A stretch of 7,519 nt of DNA, taken from NCBI GenBank assembly GCA_016929875.1, contig JAFGHZ010000014.1, positions 1 to 7,519 on the forward strand. The letters run 5' to 3'. Below are positions 1-5,076 of the stretch, one piece after another. The position numbers and the translations under genes are program-made. The stretch comes from Dehalococcoidales bacterium. GTDB lineage: Bacteria > Chloroflexota > Dehalococcoidia > Dehalococcoidales > Fen-1064. Position 1 is the first letter of the stretch; each line of letters starts with the position of its first letter. The notes under the pieces were generated by a model, which saw nothing but the letters and a program-made list of their open reading frames with translations, had not been told where the DNA came from and made no database searches.

Positions 1-729
1 GATGAGCGGCTGGTTGCTAAACCCGCCTACCACTAGCATGAAGAGTATGGCTTGAGTAAAAGCAAGCCCTATTCCCAGTATGCCCTTGGCGAAGAAGAGA
101 TCGGATATGCCCATTGGGGTTATGAGAAGTGCTCTGGCAGTTCCCTGGTCGATTTCTACGCTGATTAAGCTTGCCATGGTCAATATTTCGAACAGGATGA
201 TAAATGCTGCCAGTAGGGGCCTCATACGGTCTCTCATCGATATCTGGTCGCCCAGCATATCCGGCCCCAGTATTTCCTGGGTTGTATTAAAGTTGAGGGA
301 CTGCCCCGTCTGAGCGAATGAGAGCTCTTTAACGAGTGTAACTACGATGTCTTTCACTTCTTCTGGTGCTATTGAAGCATAGTAGATGGTGATATCCGGC
401 TTACCGCCTGTACTCCACGTTTCCACGATATCGGCAGGGAGAGAGATGGCTACCTGATAGTCCTTATCGAGTACCGCCTGTTTGAGTGACTCTTCGTCGG
501 AGAAGTATTCGATTTCCATTCCGTCCTGTCCGGCCAATTGCCCGAAAGCAGGTACTGCTTCCGGCATATACATTGCGAAACTGAAGCTTTCGTCGACTCC
601 GGCGGGCATCAGGAAATAGATACCGATATAAAATACGATGCCGACAGCCGTAACTATCATGTAGAAACGGTTGCTCATAAAGAGGGCGAGGTCTTTTTTA
701 AGTAGGGCTTTAATGGTGCGGCTGTTCAT
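1..729 (-). CDS. ABC-2 type transporter permease, 3' end cut off by the window
   Basis: The first 243 codons are open from the ATG at 729 to the window edge; the rest lies outside. This is the membrane subunit that would pair with the ATPase encoded just upstream to export a substrate, probably a drug, lipid or other small molecule. Visible plan: cytoplasmic start rich in Lys, transmembrane helix at about residues 22-41 (ending IYFLMP), a large outside domain of about 125 residues, a second helix at about 172-192 (FIILFEILTMASLI), then the cytoplasmic turn EIDQGTARALLITP typical of ABC-2 permeases, and a third helix from about 211. The start overlaps the ATPase stop as ATGA, and GGAG at 739-742 lies 9 bases before it, so translation is probably coupled. 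The substrate cannot be read from the sequence. The family call is firm, the specific role is not. Confidence 0.85.
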   Translation of the reverse strand, partial: MNSRTIKALLKKDLALFMSNRFYMIVTAVGIVFYIGIYFLMPAGVDESFSFAMYMPEAVPAFGQLAGQDGMEIEYFSDEESLKQAVLDKDYQVAISLPADIVETWSTGGKPDITIYYASIAPEEVKDIVVTLVKELSFAQTGQSLNFNTTQEILGPDMLGDQISMRDRMRPLLAAFIILFEILTMASLISVEIDQGTARALLITPMGISDLFFAKGILGIGLAFTQAILFMLVVGGFSNQPLI

Positions 730-1592
730 TCGCTAAGTCTCCGTCCGGTAACTTTGATGAAGATATCCTCCAGCGTTGCTTCTTCGCTATGGATGGTGCT
801 TACCTTCTCCCGTTCGAAAAGTTCTCCGATGGCATGGGCGGTGTCGGCAGAGTCCATACTGATTTCCCGTTTTTCCAGTTTGCCGCCTGTAGTAGCTACT
901 TCGGCAATTAACGAACGTTTGCCGTATTGCTGTTTTAGATTACGCGGCGTATCGAGGGCGGCGATTTTCCCCTGATTCATGAAGGCGACGCGGTCGCAGA
1001 GCTTGTCTGCTTCCCACATATCGTGGGTTGTCAGAAATATGGTAGCGCCGCGGTCGCGTTCTTCGAGGATGATGTTGCCGATGGCTTCGGAAGATACCGG
1101 GTCGAGTCCTGCCGTAGGCTCGTCCAGAAAAATGATTTGCGGCCGGTTTACCAGCGAGCGTGCTACCATCAAGCGCTGTTTCATACCCTTGGAATAATTA
1201 CTGACTTTGTCTTTTTCCCGTCCTGCCAGTCCAACTCGTTGCAGCAGCGCATAGCCATCGAAACCGTCGACGTTGAACAGTTCGGCGAAGAGGTTGAGGT
1301 TGCCGATGGCGCTCATCTGTTCGTACAGATTGGTCTGCTCGAAGCAAACTCCTATTTGTGCCCTTACTTTTGCCGTTTCTTTTACGACATCGTGCCCCAG
1401 TAAGACGGCACGTCCTTCCTGCGGATGAAGTTGCCCGGTCAGCATTTTGACGGTGGTCGTTTTACCCGCACCGTTCGGGCCGAGGAACCCCAGTATTTCA
1501 CCGGCGGTTACATCGAAATTAATGCGGTCCACTGCCACGAAATTTCCGTAGCGATAAGTCAGGTTCTCGACGATAATGGATTTTTCGAGCAT
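726..1592 (-). CDS. ABC transporter ATP-binding protein (ABC-2 exporter, CcmA/NatA-like)
   Basis: A complete 288-residue nucleotide-binding subunit that powers the neighbouring permease. All motifs are intact: Walker A GPNGAGKTT at 38-46, Q-loop Gln86, signature YSKGMKQ at 133-139 (SKGMKQ in place of LSGGQ, as in many ABC-2 ATPases), Walker B IIFLDEP at 153-159, D-loop GLDP, and switch His190 in LTTHD. About 70 residues after the H-loop form the regulatory tail usual in this group, ending with a TLEDIFIKVTGR motif that is typical of the family. The start is supported by AAGGAGG at 1604-1610, 11 bases upstream, which lies inside the end of the TetR gene. The TetR stop is three bases before this ATG, so the two are one transcript. 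Family and role as exporter ATPase are secure; the exported compound is unknown. Confidence 0.95.
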   Translation of the reverse strand: MLEKSIIVENLTYRYGNFVAVDRINFDVTAGEILGFLGPNGAGKTTTVKMLTGQLHPQEGRAVLLGHDVVKETAKVRAQIGVCFEQTNLYEQMSAIGNLNLFAELFNVDGFDGYALLQRVGLAGREKDKVSNYSKGMKQRLMVARSLVNRPQIIFLDEPTAGLDPVSSEAIGNIILEERDRGATIFLTTHDMWEADKLCDRVAFMNQGKIAALDTPRNLKQQYGKRSLIAEVATTGGKLEKREISMDSADTAHAIGELFEREKVSTIHSEEATLEDIFIKVTGRRLSE

Positions 1593-1595
1593 GAA

Positions 1596-2210
1596 TTAAC
1601 TTTCCTCCTTCCCAAAAAGGTTGATTTCTTTTTTCAAAAAACCGTAGAACATGATACGGGTAAGTTGTTCAATAAGTCCTATCTTATTAGCGAAGTCCTG
1701 CAATATCTCGGGTTTGGCGTTGAAACCGGCCCTCATTGCATCTATGTAGGTAACCAGCGCCTCATTGTCCAGCGAAGTGTCGATATAGCCTTGCTTTTTA
1801 CCGTCGTCAAGCATTTCCAACCACAAGGGCCGTATCTCGTTTTTATATAGCTCGTCGATAAACAATGCGATACCCTTGTCCTGATTTATCAGCTTATCGA
1901 CAATTTCGGAGTTTGCCTTTGATGCGAGGTCGAGTTTACTACTGATAATGCCGGTAATTTTTTGAGGAAATGGGATATCGGACCGGACCAGTTTACGGCT
2001 ACGCTCCAGGGTCTCTCTCACCAGTACTTTGGTGACTTCGTGGAGCAAGTTTTCGCGGGTGCCGAAATTGTTGTAAATAGTGGTAGGGGAGACGCCAGCC
2101 TCATGGGCGATAGTCTCCAGGCTGACCTTCTTGACGTCGTGCGTGCGAAGGAATAATGCGACCGCGGCGTTCAGAATGCTCTGGTATTTGTCCGGTTTTC
2201 TGTTAGTCAT
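1596..2210 (-). CDS. TetR/AcrR family transcriptional regulator
   Basis: A complete 204-residue repressor-like protein, of normal length for the family. The N-terminal DNA-binding domain covers about residues 8-56: the helix SILNAAVALFL, then the helix-turn-helix at about 32-50 (ETIAHEAGVSPTTIYNNFG), then TRENLL, all close to the TetR consensus. The remaining 150 residues are the variable ligand-binding and dimer domain, which gives no substrate clue. It is the first gene of a three-gene unit with the ABC ATPase and permease, so it most likely represses the exporter and itself until the exported compound binds. The promoter just upstream carries repeated TACTACA boxes that could be its operator. 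No Shine-Dalgarno sequence precedes the ATG, and the predicted transcript start is about five bases upstream, so the mRNA may be leaderless. Confidence 0.92.
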   Translation of the reverse strand: MTNRKPDKYQSILNAAVALFLRTHDVKKVSLETIAHEAGVSPTTIYNNFGTRENLLHEVTKVLVRETLERSRKLVRSDIPFPQKITGIISSKLDLASKANSEIVDKLINQDKGIALFIDELYKNEIRPLWLEMLDDGKKQGYIDTSLDNEALVTYIDAMRAGFNAKPEILQDFANKIGLIEQLTRIMFYGFLKKEINLFGKEES

Positions 2211-2243
2211 TGTAGTAAAGAAGTATAATACTACAATACTACA
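2211..2243. promoter_or_regulatory. Probable TetR operator: inverted and repeated TACTACA boxes
   Basis: TGTAGTA at 2211-2217 is the exact reverse complement of TACTACA at 2229-2235, and a second TACTACA follows at 2237-2243; a partial copy, TACTAC, is at 2269-2274. A smaller palindrome, AGTAT-A-ATACT, sits at 2222-2232. These sites cover the -10 box, the -10/-35 spacer and the predicted transcript start, the position expected for an autorepressing TetR protein. Seen directly: the repeats. Inferred: that the adjacent regulator binds them. Confidence 0.6.
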
Positions 2244-2251
2244 CTTGTCAA
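2222..2251 (-). promoter_or_regulatory. Promoter of the TetR-ABC exporter operon
   Basis: Read on the minus strand, a perfect -35 box TTGACA (2246-2251) is followed by 18 bases and a -10 box TATACT (2222-2227), five of six matches to the sigma-70-type consensus. Transcription should begin near 2215, only about five bases before the TetR ATG at 2210. The 2211-2221 stretch has no purine-rich ribosome-binding site, so translation would have to start on a nearly leaderless message. Confidence 0.8.
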
Positions 2252-2326
2252 GGGGACTATATTTTTGGTACTACTTACATTCGGTTGAAATTTATCATAG
2301 TGCCATAGAATCATATTGCCAACCCT

Positions 2327-2382
2327 TTCGACTGCGCTCAGGACAAGCGACCCACCCCATTCGACTTTGCTCAAGGGCAAGC
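2327..2382. repeat. Two diverged direct copies of a short dispersed repeat
   Basis: The first copy (2327-2348) begins TTCGACTGCGCTCAGGACAA and the second (2360-2382) begins TTCGACTTTGCTCAAGGGCAA; both end AAGC, with a 33-base period. Sequences of the TTCGACTGCGCTCAGG type are familiar as short intergenic repeats in many bacterial genomes, where they are often mistranslated as CPERSRR-like peptides. Whether this genome has further copies cannot be seen from this window. Confidence 0.6.
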
Positions 2383-2390
2383 CCCTTTAT

Positions 2391-2411
2391 CCCCGCCCTG
2401 ACAGGGCGGGG
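2391..2411. repeat. Perfect GC-rich hairpin (10-base arms)
   Basis: Arms CCCCGCCCTG (2391-2400) and CAGGGCGGGG (2402-2411) are exact reverse complements around a single base, so the folded form would be about a 9-bp stem with a 3-base loop. No T-run follows on either strand, so it is not a standard Rho-independent terminator. It may be part of the adjacent repeat cluster or act as a transcript-stabilising 3' structure after tsaB. Confidence 0.6.
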
Positions 2412-2421
2412 AGTAATCACG

Positions 2422-2447
2422 AGAAGGAGGGCATTTGCCCTCCTTCT
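2422..2447 (-). terminator. Perfect 12-bp hairpin downstream of tsaB, possible terminator
   Basis: AGAAGGAGGGCA (2422-2433) and TGCCCTCCTTCT (2436-2447) pair perfectly, in practice an 11-bp stem with a 4-base loop. It lies about 80 bases past the tsaB stop, ahead of the next promoter, where the thiL-tsaE-tsaB transcript should end. There is no T-run after the stem on the minus strand, so intrinsic termination is doubtful; RNA 3'-end protection or a repeat element are alternatives. Confidence 0.4.
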
Positions 2448-2525
2448 TCTGGAGCTTCTACCTAATCCCATCGAATTTAGTAATTCCCAAATAAGAAACA
2501 ACCAACACCGAGCAGAACCATATTT

Positions 2526-3206
2526 TTACGGCCGTTTTTTCTCTGTAATCGGCGGTCGGCGGAGATAGATCGGTTGTAACGTGGCAGGATTATCGGAATC
2601 TCCCGCTGCCAGCCTCTGCATACCCAGTTCTGCCAGAAAGCCGCTTCGCTTCAGGTCGGTTGTTGTTGAGGCTATCACCGCTTTGCCTTTAAGTAAAGCT
2701 GTTATCTTTTCTCCGATTGCGGGGGTATGCTCGCCGCAAAACAGGGTTTTTATCTTCGTCTCCGAGCAGAGTTTCTCCACAGTGGTGATGTGTTCGGCGA
2801 CGAGTTGCCGCCATTTGCCGCGCATTTTACGATAGGTTGCTGTCGCAACTTCATTTCTGCCGGCATTGAAAACGGGACAGACGGGCAGTCCTGTTTCTGC
2901 ATACTGGTAAGCGGCACTCTCCAGGCTGTTGATGCCGATAATCGGAATTCCCAGGCTGAAGGCAAGCCCCTTGGCGATGCTGATACCGACTCTCAAGCCG
3001 TTGAAACTACCCGGGCCCTTTCCCACGATGACCGCCGTGAGGGATTGCGGACCGGATTTGGTCAGTTCGAAGAGTTTTGCCAGGCTCGGGAGAACTTCTG
3101 TCGTGTGGTTCTGCTCCGTGCGCCAGGTAAACTCCGCCAGTACGATTTCTTCTCGTATCAGCGCCAGGCTTGCGACATCGGTGGCAGTATCGATTGCTAA
3201 TATCAT
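2526..3206 (-). CDS. tsaB: tRNA threonylcarbamoyladenosine biosynthesis protein TsaB
   Basis: A complete 226-residue TsaB (formerly YeaZ), close to the usual length of about 230. TsaB is the non-catalytic partner of TsaD in the bacterial complex that transfers the threonylcarbamoyl group to A37 of ANN-decoding tRNAs, in the cytoplasm. Visible marks: the ASKHA-fold start MILAIDTATDVASLAL, the segment HTTEVLP at about 34-40, and the hallmark GKGPGSFNGLRVG at 62-74 followed by KGLAF and GINSLES. The C-terminal PIYLRRP is also typical. As expected for TsaB it lacks the metal-binding His pair of TsaD. The ATG at 3206 is preceded by GAGAGG that overlaps the tsaE stop, 12 bases away, so the genes are co-transcribed and probably coupled. 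Neither rimI nor tsaD follows here, unlike the common yjeE-yeaZ-rimI order. The assignment is secure. Confidence 0.96.
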   Translation of the reverse strand: MILAIDTATDVASLALIREEIVLAEFTWRTEQNHTTEVLPSLAKLFELTKSGPQSLTAVIVGKGPGSFNGLRVGISIAKGLAFSLGIPIIGINSLESAAYQYAETGLPVCPVFNAGRNEVATATYRKMRGKWRQLVAEHITTVEKLCSETKIKTLFCGEHTPAIGEKITALLKGKAVIASTTTDLKRSGFLAELGMQRLAAGDSDNPATLQPIYLRRPPITEKKRP

Positions 3207-3218
3207 TATTCAGCCTCT

Positions 3219-3695
3219 CTATGGACAGATAATCGATTTTTTCAGTTGTGATAACATTCTGAAGTAACGCTCGCCCTTCGGTTCGATGGCAAAATTCCGT
3301 TCGTTTTCGGAAACGTAATCGATTTTCACAAGAAGGTGGTCTTCGGGGAGAGCATCCAGTCCCTTGTTCGCCCATTCTATAACACAGATGCCCTTGCCGT
3401 ACAGGTAATCATCCAGCCCAAGGTCTCTTATTTCCTCTATTTTGTCCAGACGGTAGAAGTCCATATGATAAAGGGGCAGTCGCCCGTGCATTTCTCTCAT
3501 AATGACGAAGGACGGGCTGAGCGTGTATTCCTCGATATCAAGCCCCCAGGCAATGCCCTGCGTGAGACAGGTTTTACCGGCACCCAGCTTGCCGCCAAGG
3601 AGCAGAATGTCTCCCGGCTCGGCAAGTTTACCGATGCTCGAGCCGAGCTTCTGTGTTTGTTCCGGACTGTGTGTTACTAATTTCAAAGAGTTCAT
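3219..3695 (-). CDS. tsaE: tRNA threonylcarbamoyladenosine biosynthesis ATPase TsaE
   Basis: A complete 158-residue P-loop ATPase (formerly YjeE), normal length for the family. TsaE binds the TsaB-TsaD pair and uses ATP to reset it between rounds of t6A synthesis. Visible marks: the Walker A loop GKLGAGKT at 35-42 after the strand GDILLLGG, the segment LSPSFVIMRE, the family motif YHMDFYRLD with conserved Asp and Tyr, DLGLDDYL, and VIEWANKG near residue 110. The ATG is the first reasonable start; the only SD-like sequence, GAGGAG at 3710-3715, is 14 bases upstream and lies at the edge of a palindromic repeat, which is longer than usual spacing. No clear promoter is seen in the 133-base spacer, so transcription probably continues from thiL. 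Partner tsaB follows at once. The assignment is secure. Confidence 0.96.
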   Translation of the reverse strand: MNSLKLVTHSPEQTQKLGSSIGKLAEPGDILLLGGKLGAGKTCLTQGIAWGLDIEEYTLSPSFVIMREMHGRLPLYHMDFYRLDKIEEIRDLGLDDYLYGKGICVIEWANKGLDALPEDHLLVKIDYVSENERNFAIEPKGERYFRMLSQLKKSIICP

Positions 3696-3711
3696 ATTAC
3701 TTTACTATTCT

Positions 3712-3732
3712 CCTCTCCCTTGAGGGGAGAGG
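3712..3732. repeat. REP-like palindrome (CCTCTCCC...GGGAGAGG)
   Basis: CCTCTCCC (3712-3719) and GGGAGAGG (3725-3732) are perfect inverted arms with a 5-base loop, followed by TCTGGGTGAGAGTG (3733-3746). Stems of the CCTCTCCC-loop-GGGAGAGG type followed by GGGTGAG are familiar dispersed intergenic palindromes in many bacterial genomes. Here the tsaE-proximal arm, read on the minus strand, provides the GAGGAG that may serve as the tsaE ribosome-binding site. Confidence 0.65.
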
Positions 3733-3768
3733 TCTGGGTGAGAGTGTAATTTATCCCTTTACTTTGCC

Positions 3769-3812
3769 ATTCCGATGAAAACATGTACCGTACTCCGATA
3801 CGGTATCGGAAT
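3769..3812. repeat. Nested, mutually exclusive inverted repeats between thiL and tsaE
   Basis: Three perfect pairings share bases: TCCGATAC/GTATCGGA (3794-3801 with 3803-3810, one base apart), TACCGTA/TACGGTA (3786-3792 with 3799-3805), and the longer-range ATTCCGAT/ATCGGAAT (3769-3776 with 3805-3812). Only some can form at once. The site could be a protein-binding palindrome, a repeat, or an RNA switch-like fold in the thiL-tsaE message; nothing in the sequence decides between these. Confidence 0.5.
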
Positions 3813-3828
3813 TCAGAGGCGTATTTTA

Positions 3829-4872
3829 TCAACTGGATTCCCGCCTTCGCGGGAATGACAATCCTTTAGAAAAGTGGTCCCAACCGGTGTTCTTGATTTC
3901 GACCTGTTTCCCACGGTTATCGATTAGTTTTATTTCATTTGATTTAGCGGTTGTGATTTCTCCGATGACGGTCACCGGACATTTGATTTCTTTTTTGACC
4001 TTGTCCATTACTTTTTTATCGGCGGTAAAGAGCAGCTCGTAGTCCTCGCCTCCGGTCAGTGCCAGTTCCAATGACTGTTTTCCGAAGCATCTCTTGACTA
4101 CGGGTGATGTCGGGACGAGATTGGTATCGATTCGCGCACCGACGCGGCTTTCCTCGCAGATATGTGACAGGTCACCGATTAAGCCGTCGCTGATGTCCAT
4201 ACCGCATTTGACGCCGTTCTTTACTAACAGCTGTCCTTCGATAATGCGCGGGTAAGGCTTGAGGTGGGCCTTTTTGAGTTGTGCCGTGTCTCCGGTGCTG
4301 AAATGGCGTTGTTTTTTCAGCATTTCCAGTCCGGCAGCGGAAGCCCCGAGATATCCGGTTACGGCTATTTCATCGCCGGGTTTTGCTGCCGAACGTCTCA
4401 AAATCCGCCGTTTTTCATTACCGGCACTACCAAGCACGGTGATGCTGATGAAGATGACGGGCGAAGCAATGGTATCTCCTCCGACAATTGCCACTCCGAA
4501 TTTTGTTGCCAGTTCAATCATACCGCGGTAAAGTGTAATGACGTCCTCGACTTCGATATTGCCCGGCAGACCCAGAGAGACCAGCGCATAGCGGGGCAAA
4601 CCACCCATTGCCGCGATGTCGCTAAGGTTGACCGCCAGCGATTTCCAACCGAGCTCTTTCCACGGGGTGTATTTCAGCGAAAAATGGATGTCCTGTACCA
4701 GCGAATCGACGGTAGCCAGCTGTATCGAGCCGTCGTTGAGGTAGGCGGTGGCATCGTCGCCAATGCCCGCAATGAGTTGACGCCATGCTCCCTGAGATTT
4801 GTCTCCGGATTTGTCGGCCATTCGGGAAAGGCGTGCGATCAGACCGAATTCCCCGATTTCAGAAACCTTCAT
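3829..4872 (-). CDS. thiL: Thiamine-monophosphate kinase, with a repeat-derived C-terminal tail
   Basis: ThiL phosphorylates thiamine monophosphate with ATP to thiamine diphosphate, the last step of cofactor synthesis. The 347 residues are slightly above the usual 310-335. It belongs to the PurM-like fold: N-terminal MKVSEIGEFGLI, GIGDDA at 36-41 (Mg-ATP site), the acidic TVDSLVQDIHF at about 54-64, the WKSLAVNLSDIAAMGG segment at 76-91, GGDT at 131-134, GMDISDGLIGDL at 224-235 and ALTGGEDYELLF at 271-282. The family's usual end, GWDHF, falls at 330-334; the following 13 residues (SKG, then LSFPRRRESS) come mostly from a dispersed palindromic repeat and are unlikely to matter for catalysis. 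The start is fixed by homology (EIGEFGLI) and by an extended -10 box six bases upstream; there is no Shine-Dalgarno sequence, which points to a leaderless message. It heads a probable unit with tsaE and tsaB. Confidence 0.96.
   Translation of the reverse strand: MKVSEIGEFGLIARLSRMADKSGDKSQGAWRQLIAGIGDDATAYLNDGSIQLATVDSLVQDIHFSLKYTPWKELGWKSLAVNLSDIAAMGGLPRYALVSLGLPGNIEVEDVITLYRGMIELATKFGVAIVGGDTIASPVIFISITVLGSAGNEKRRILRRSAAKPGDEIAVTGYLGASAAGLEMLKKQRHFSTGDTAQLKKAHLKPYPRIIEGQLLVKNGVKCGMDISDGLIGDLSHICEESRVGARIDTNLVPTSPVVKRCFGKQSLELALTGGEDYELLFTADKKVMDKVKKEIKCPVTVIGEITTAKSNEIKLIDNRGKQVEIKNTGWDHFSKGLSFPRRRESS
3834..3860. repeat. Dispersed hairpin repeat overlapping the end of thiL
   Basis: ATTCCCGC (3837-3844) and GCGGGAAT (3849-3856) form a perfect 8-bp stem with the loop CTTC, inside TGGATTCCCGCC...GGGAATGACA. 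This is a well-known type of bacterial dispersed palindrome, often mistranslated as SFPRRRES. Here it is really inside a gene: on the minus strand it encodes the last residues of ThiL and the stop codon follows it directly. Confidence 0.75.
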
Positions 4873-4878
4873 AGCGGA

Positions 4879-4887
4879 ATTATAACA
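4879..4887 (-). promoter_or_regulatory. Extended -10 promoter of thiL, leaderless start
   Basis: On the minus strand the sequence reads TGT-TATAAT (4887 to 4879), a perfect -10 hexamer with the extended TGn motif. Six bases (TCCGCT) separate it from the thiL ATG at 4872, so transcription should start at or within a base or two of the start codon. The -35 region (4902-4908, TTCAAG or TTTCAA) is weak, as is usual for extended -10 promoters. Confidence 0.75.
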
Positions 4888-4910
4888 CAGGAATGGCGAA
4901 GCTTGAAAAA

Positions 4911-4940
4911 TGGAGTGGAAGACGAGATTCGAAGCCGCGA
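4911..4940 (-). pseudogene. Decayed 3' half of a tRNA gene (Gly-like)
   Basis: Read on the minus strand, the segment has the layout of a tRNA 3' end: T-stem 5' strand GCGGC (4938-4934), T-loop TTCGAAT (4933-4927), T-stem 3' strand CTCGT, acceptor strand CTTCCAC (4921-4915), discriminator T and an encoded CCA (4913-4911). From memory it differs at only a few positions from the end of bacterial tRNA-Gly genes (acceptor CTTCCGC or CTTCCAC, T, CCA). The closing T-stem pair 53-61 is C-C, which a working tRNA would not tolerate, and no matching 5' acceptor strand GTGGAAG or D-arm occurs upstream. It is therefore a remnant or copied fragment, possibly an old integrase attachment site. The match to a specific isotype is an inference. 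Confidence 0.6.
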
Positions 4941-4958
4941 TTTGCGCCTTTTAACAAG

Positions 4959-4991
4959 GGCAGCCACGCTGCAATCTGCAACGTGGCTGCC
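4959..4991 (-). terminator. Hairpin after the substrate-binding protein gene, possible terminator
   Basis: GGCAGCCACG (4959-4968) and CGTGGCTGCC (4982-4991) are exact inverted arms, a 10-bp stem with a 13-base loop, about 85 bases past the stop of the binding-protein gene. On the minus strand it is followed by CTTGTTAAAA, only a weak T-run. Its position fits the end of the peptide-transport transcript, but the poor T-tract keeps confidence low. It also abuts the tRNA fragment where the 5' half of that tRNA should have been. Confidence 0.45.
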
Positions 4992-5076
4992 GAGTGTCTA
5001 TTGCCGTGCCAAGCGTTGATAGGGATTGCCCGCTATCTTCTTGGCCTTGTCTATTTTCCTTGAGCCGTCCTCTTCA

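Larger units (their letters stand above)
2211..2525. other. 315-base gene-free spacer between tsaB and the TetR gene
   Basis: From the TetR side it holds the promoter and operator boxes (2211-2251), an AT-rich stretch without recognisable features (2252-2320), two diverged copies of a dispersed repeat (2327-2382), two perfect hairpins (2391-2411 and 2422-2447), and an unremarkable stretch to the tsaB stop (2450-2525). An open frame on the minus strand across 2295-2501 is made largely of the repeats and has no sign of being a gene. Confidence 0.7.

Noticed and set aside
2327..2447. A small CRISPR array
   Set aside because: There are only two diverged repeat copies with a 10-11 base gap between them, too few and too close for spacers, and no cas gene is nearby.
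2295..2501. A 68-codon minus-strand open frame between tsaB and the TetR gene
   Set aside because: It is built largely from the repeat cluster and hairpins (for example CPERSRKG), has no SD sequence, and its peptide resembles no family.
2080..2568. A 162-codon plus-strand open frame divergent from the TetR gene
   Set aside because: It crosses antisense TetR codons, the promoter and the repeat block, with no recognisable domain or SD; the AT-rich promoter features there serve the minus strand.
4911..4991. A complete, working tRNA gene
   Set aside because: There is no 5' acceptor strand pairing with CTTCCAC, no D-arm, no regular anticodon stem, and the 53-61 pair is C-C.
4264..5019. A 251-codon plus-strand open frame
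   Set aside because: It is the antisense shadow of thiL running into the tRNA-like fragment; its end (EIRSRDLRLL) is the kind of peptide produced by reading a tRNA-Gly gene backwards.
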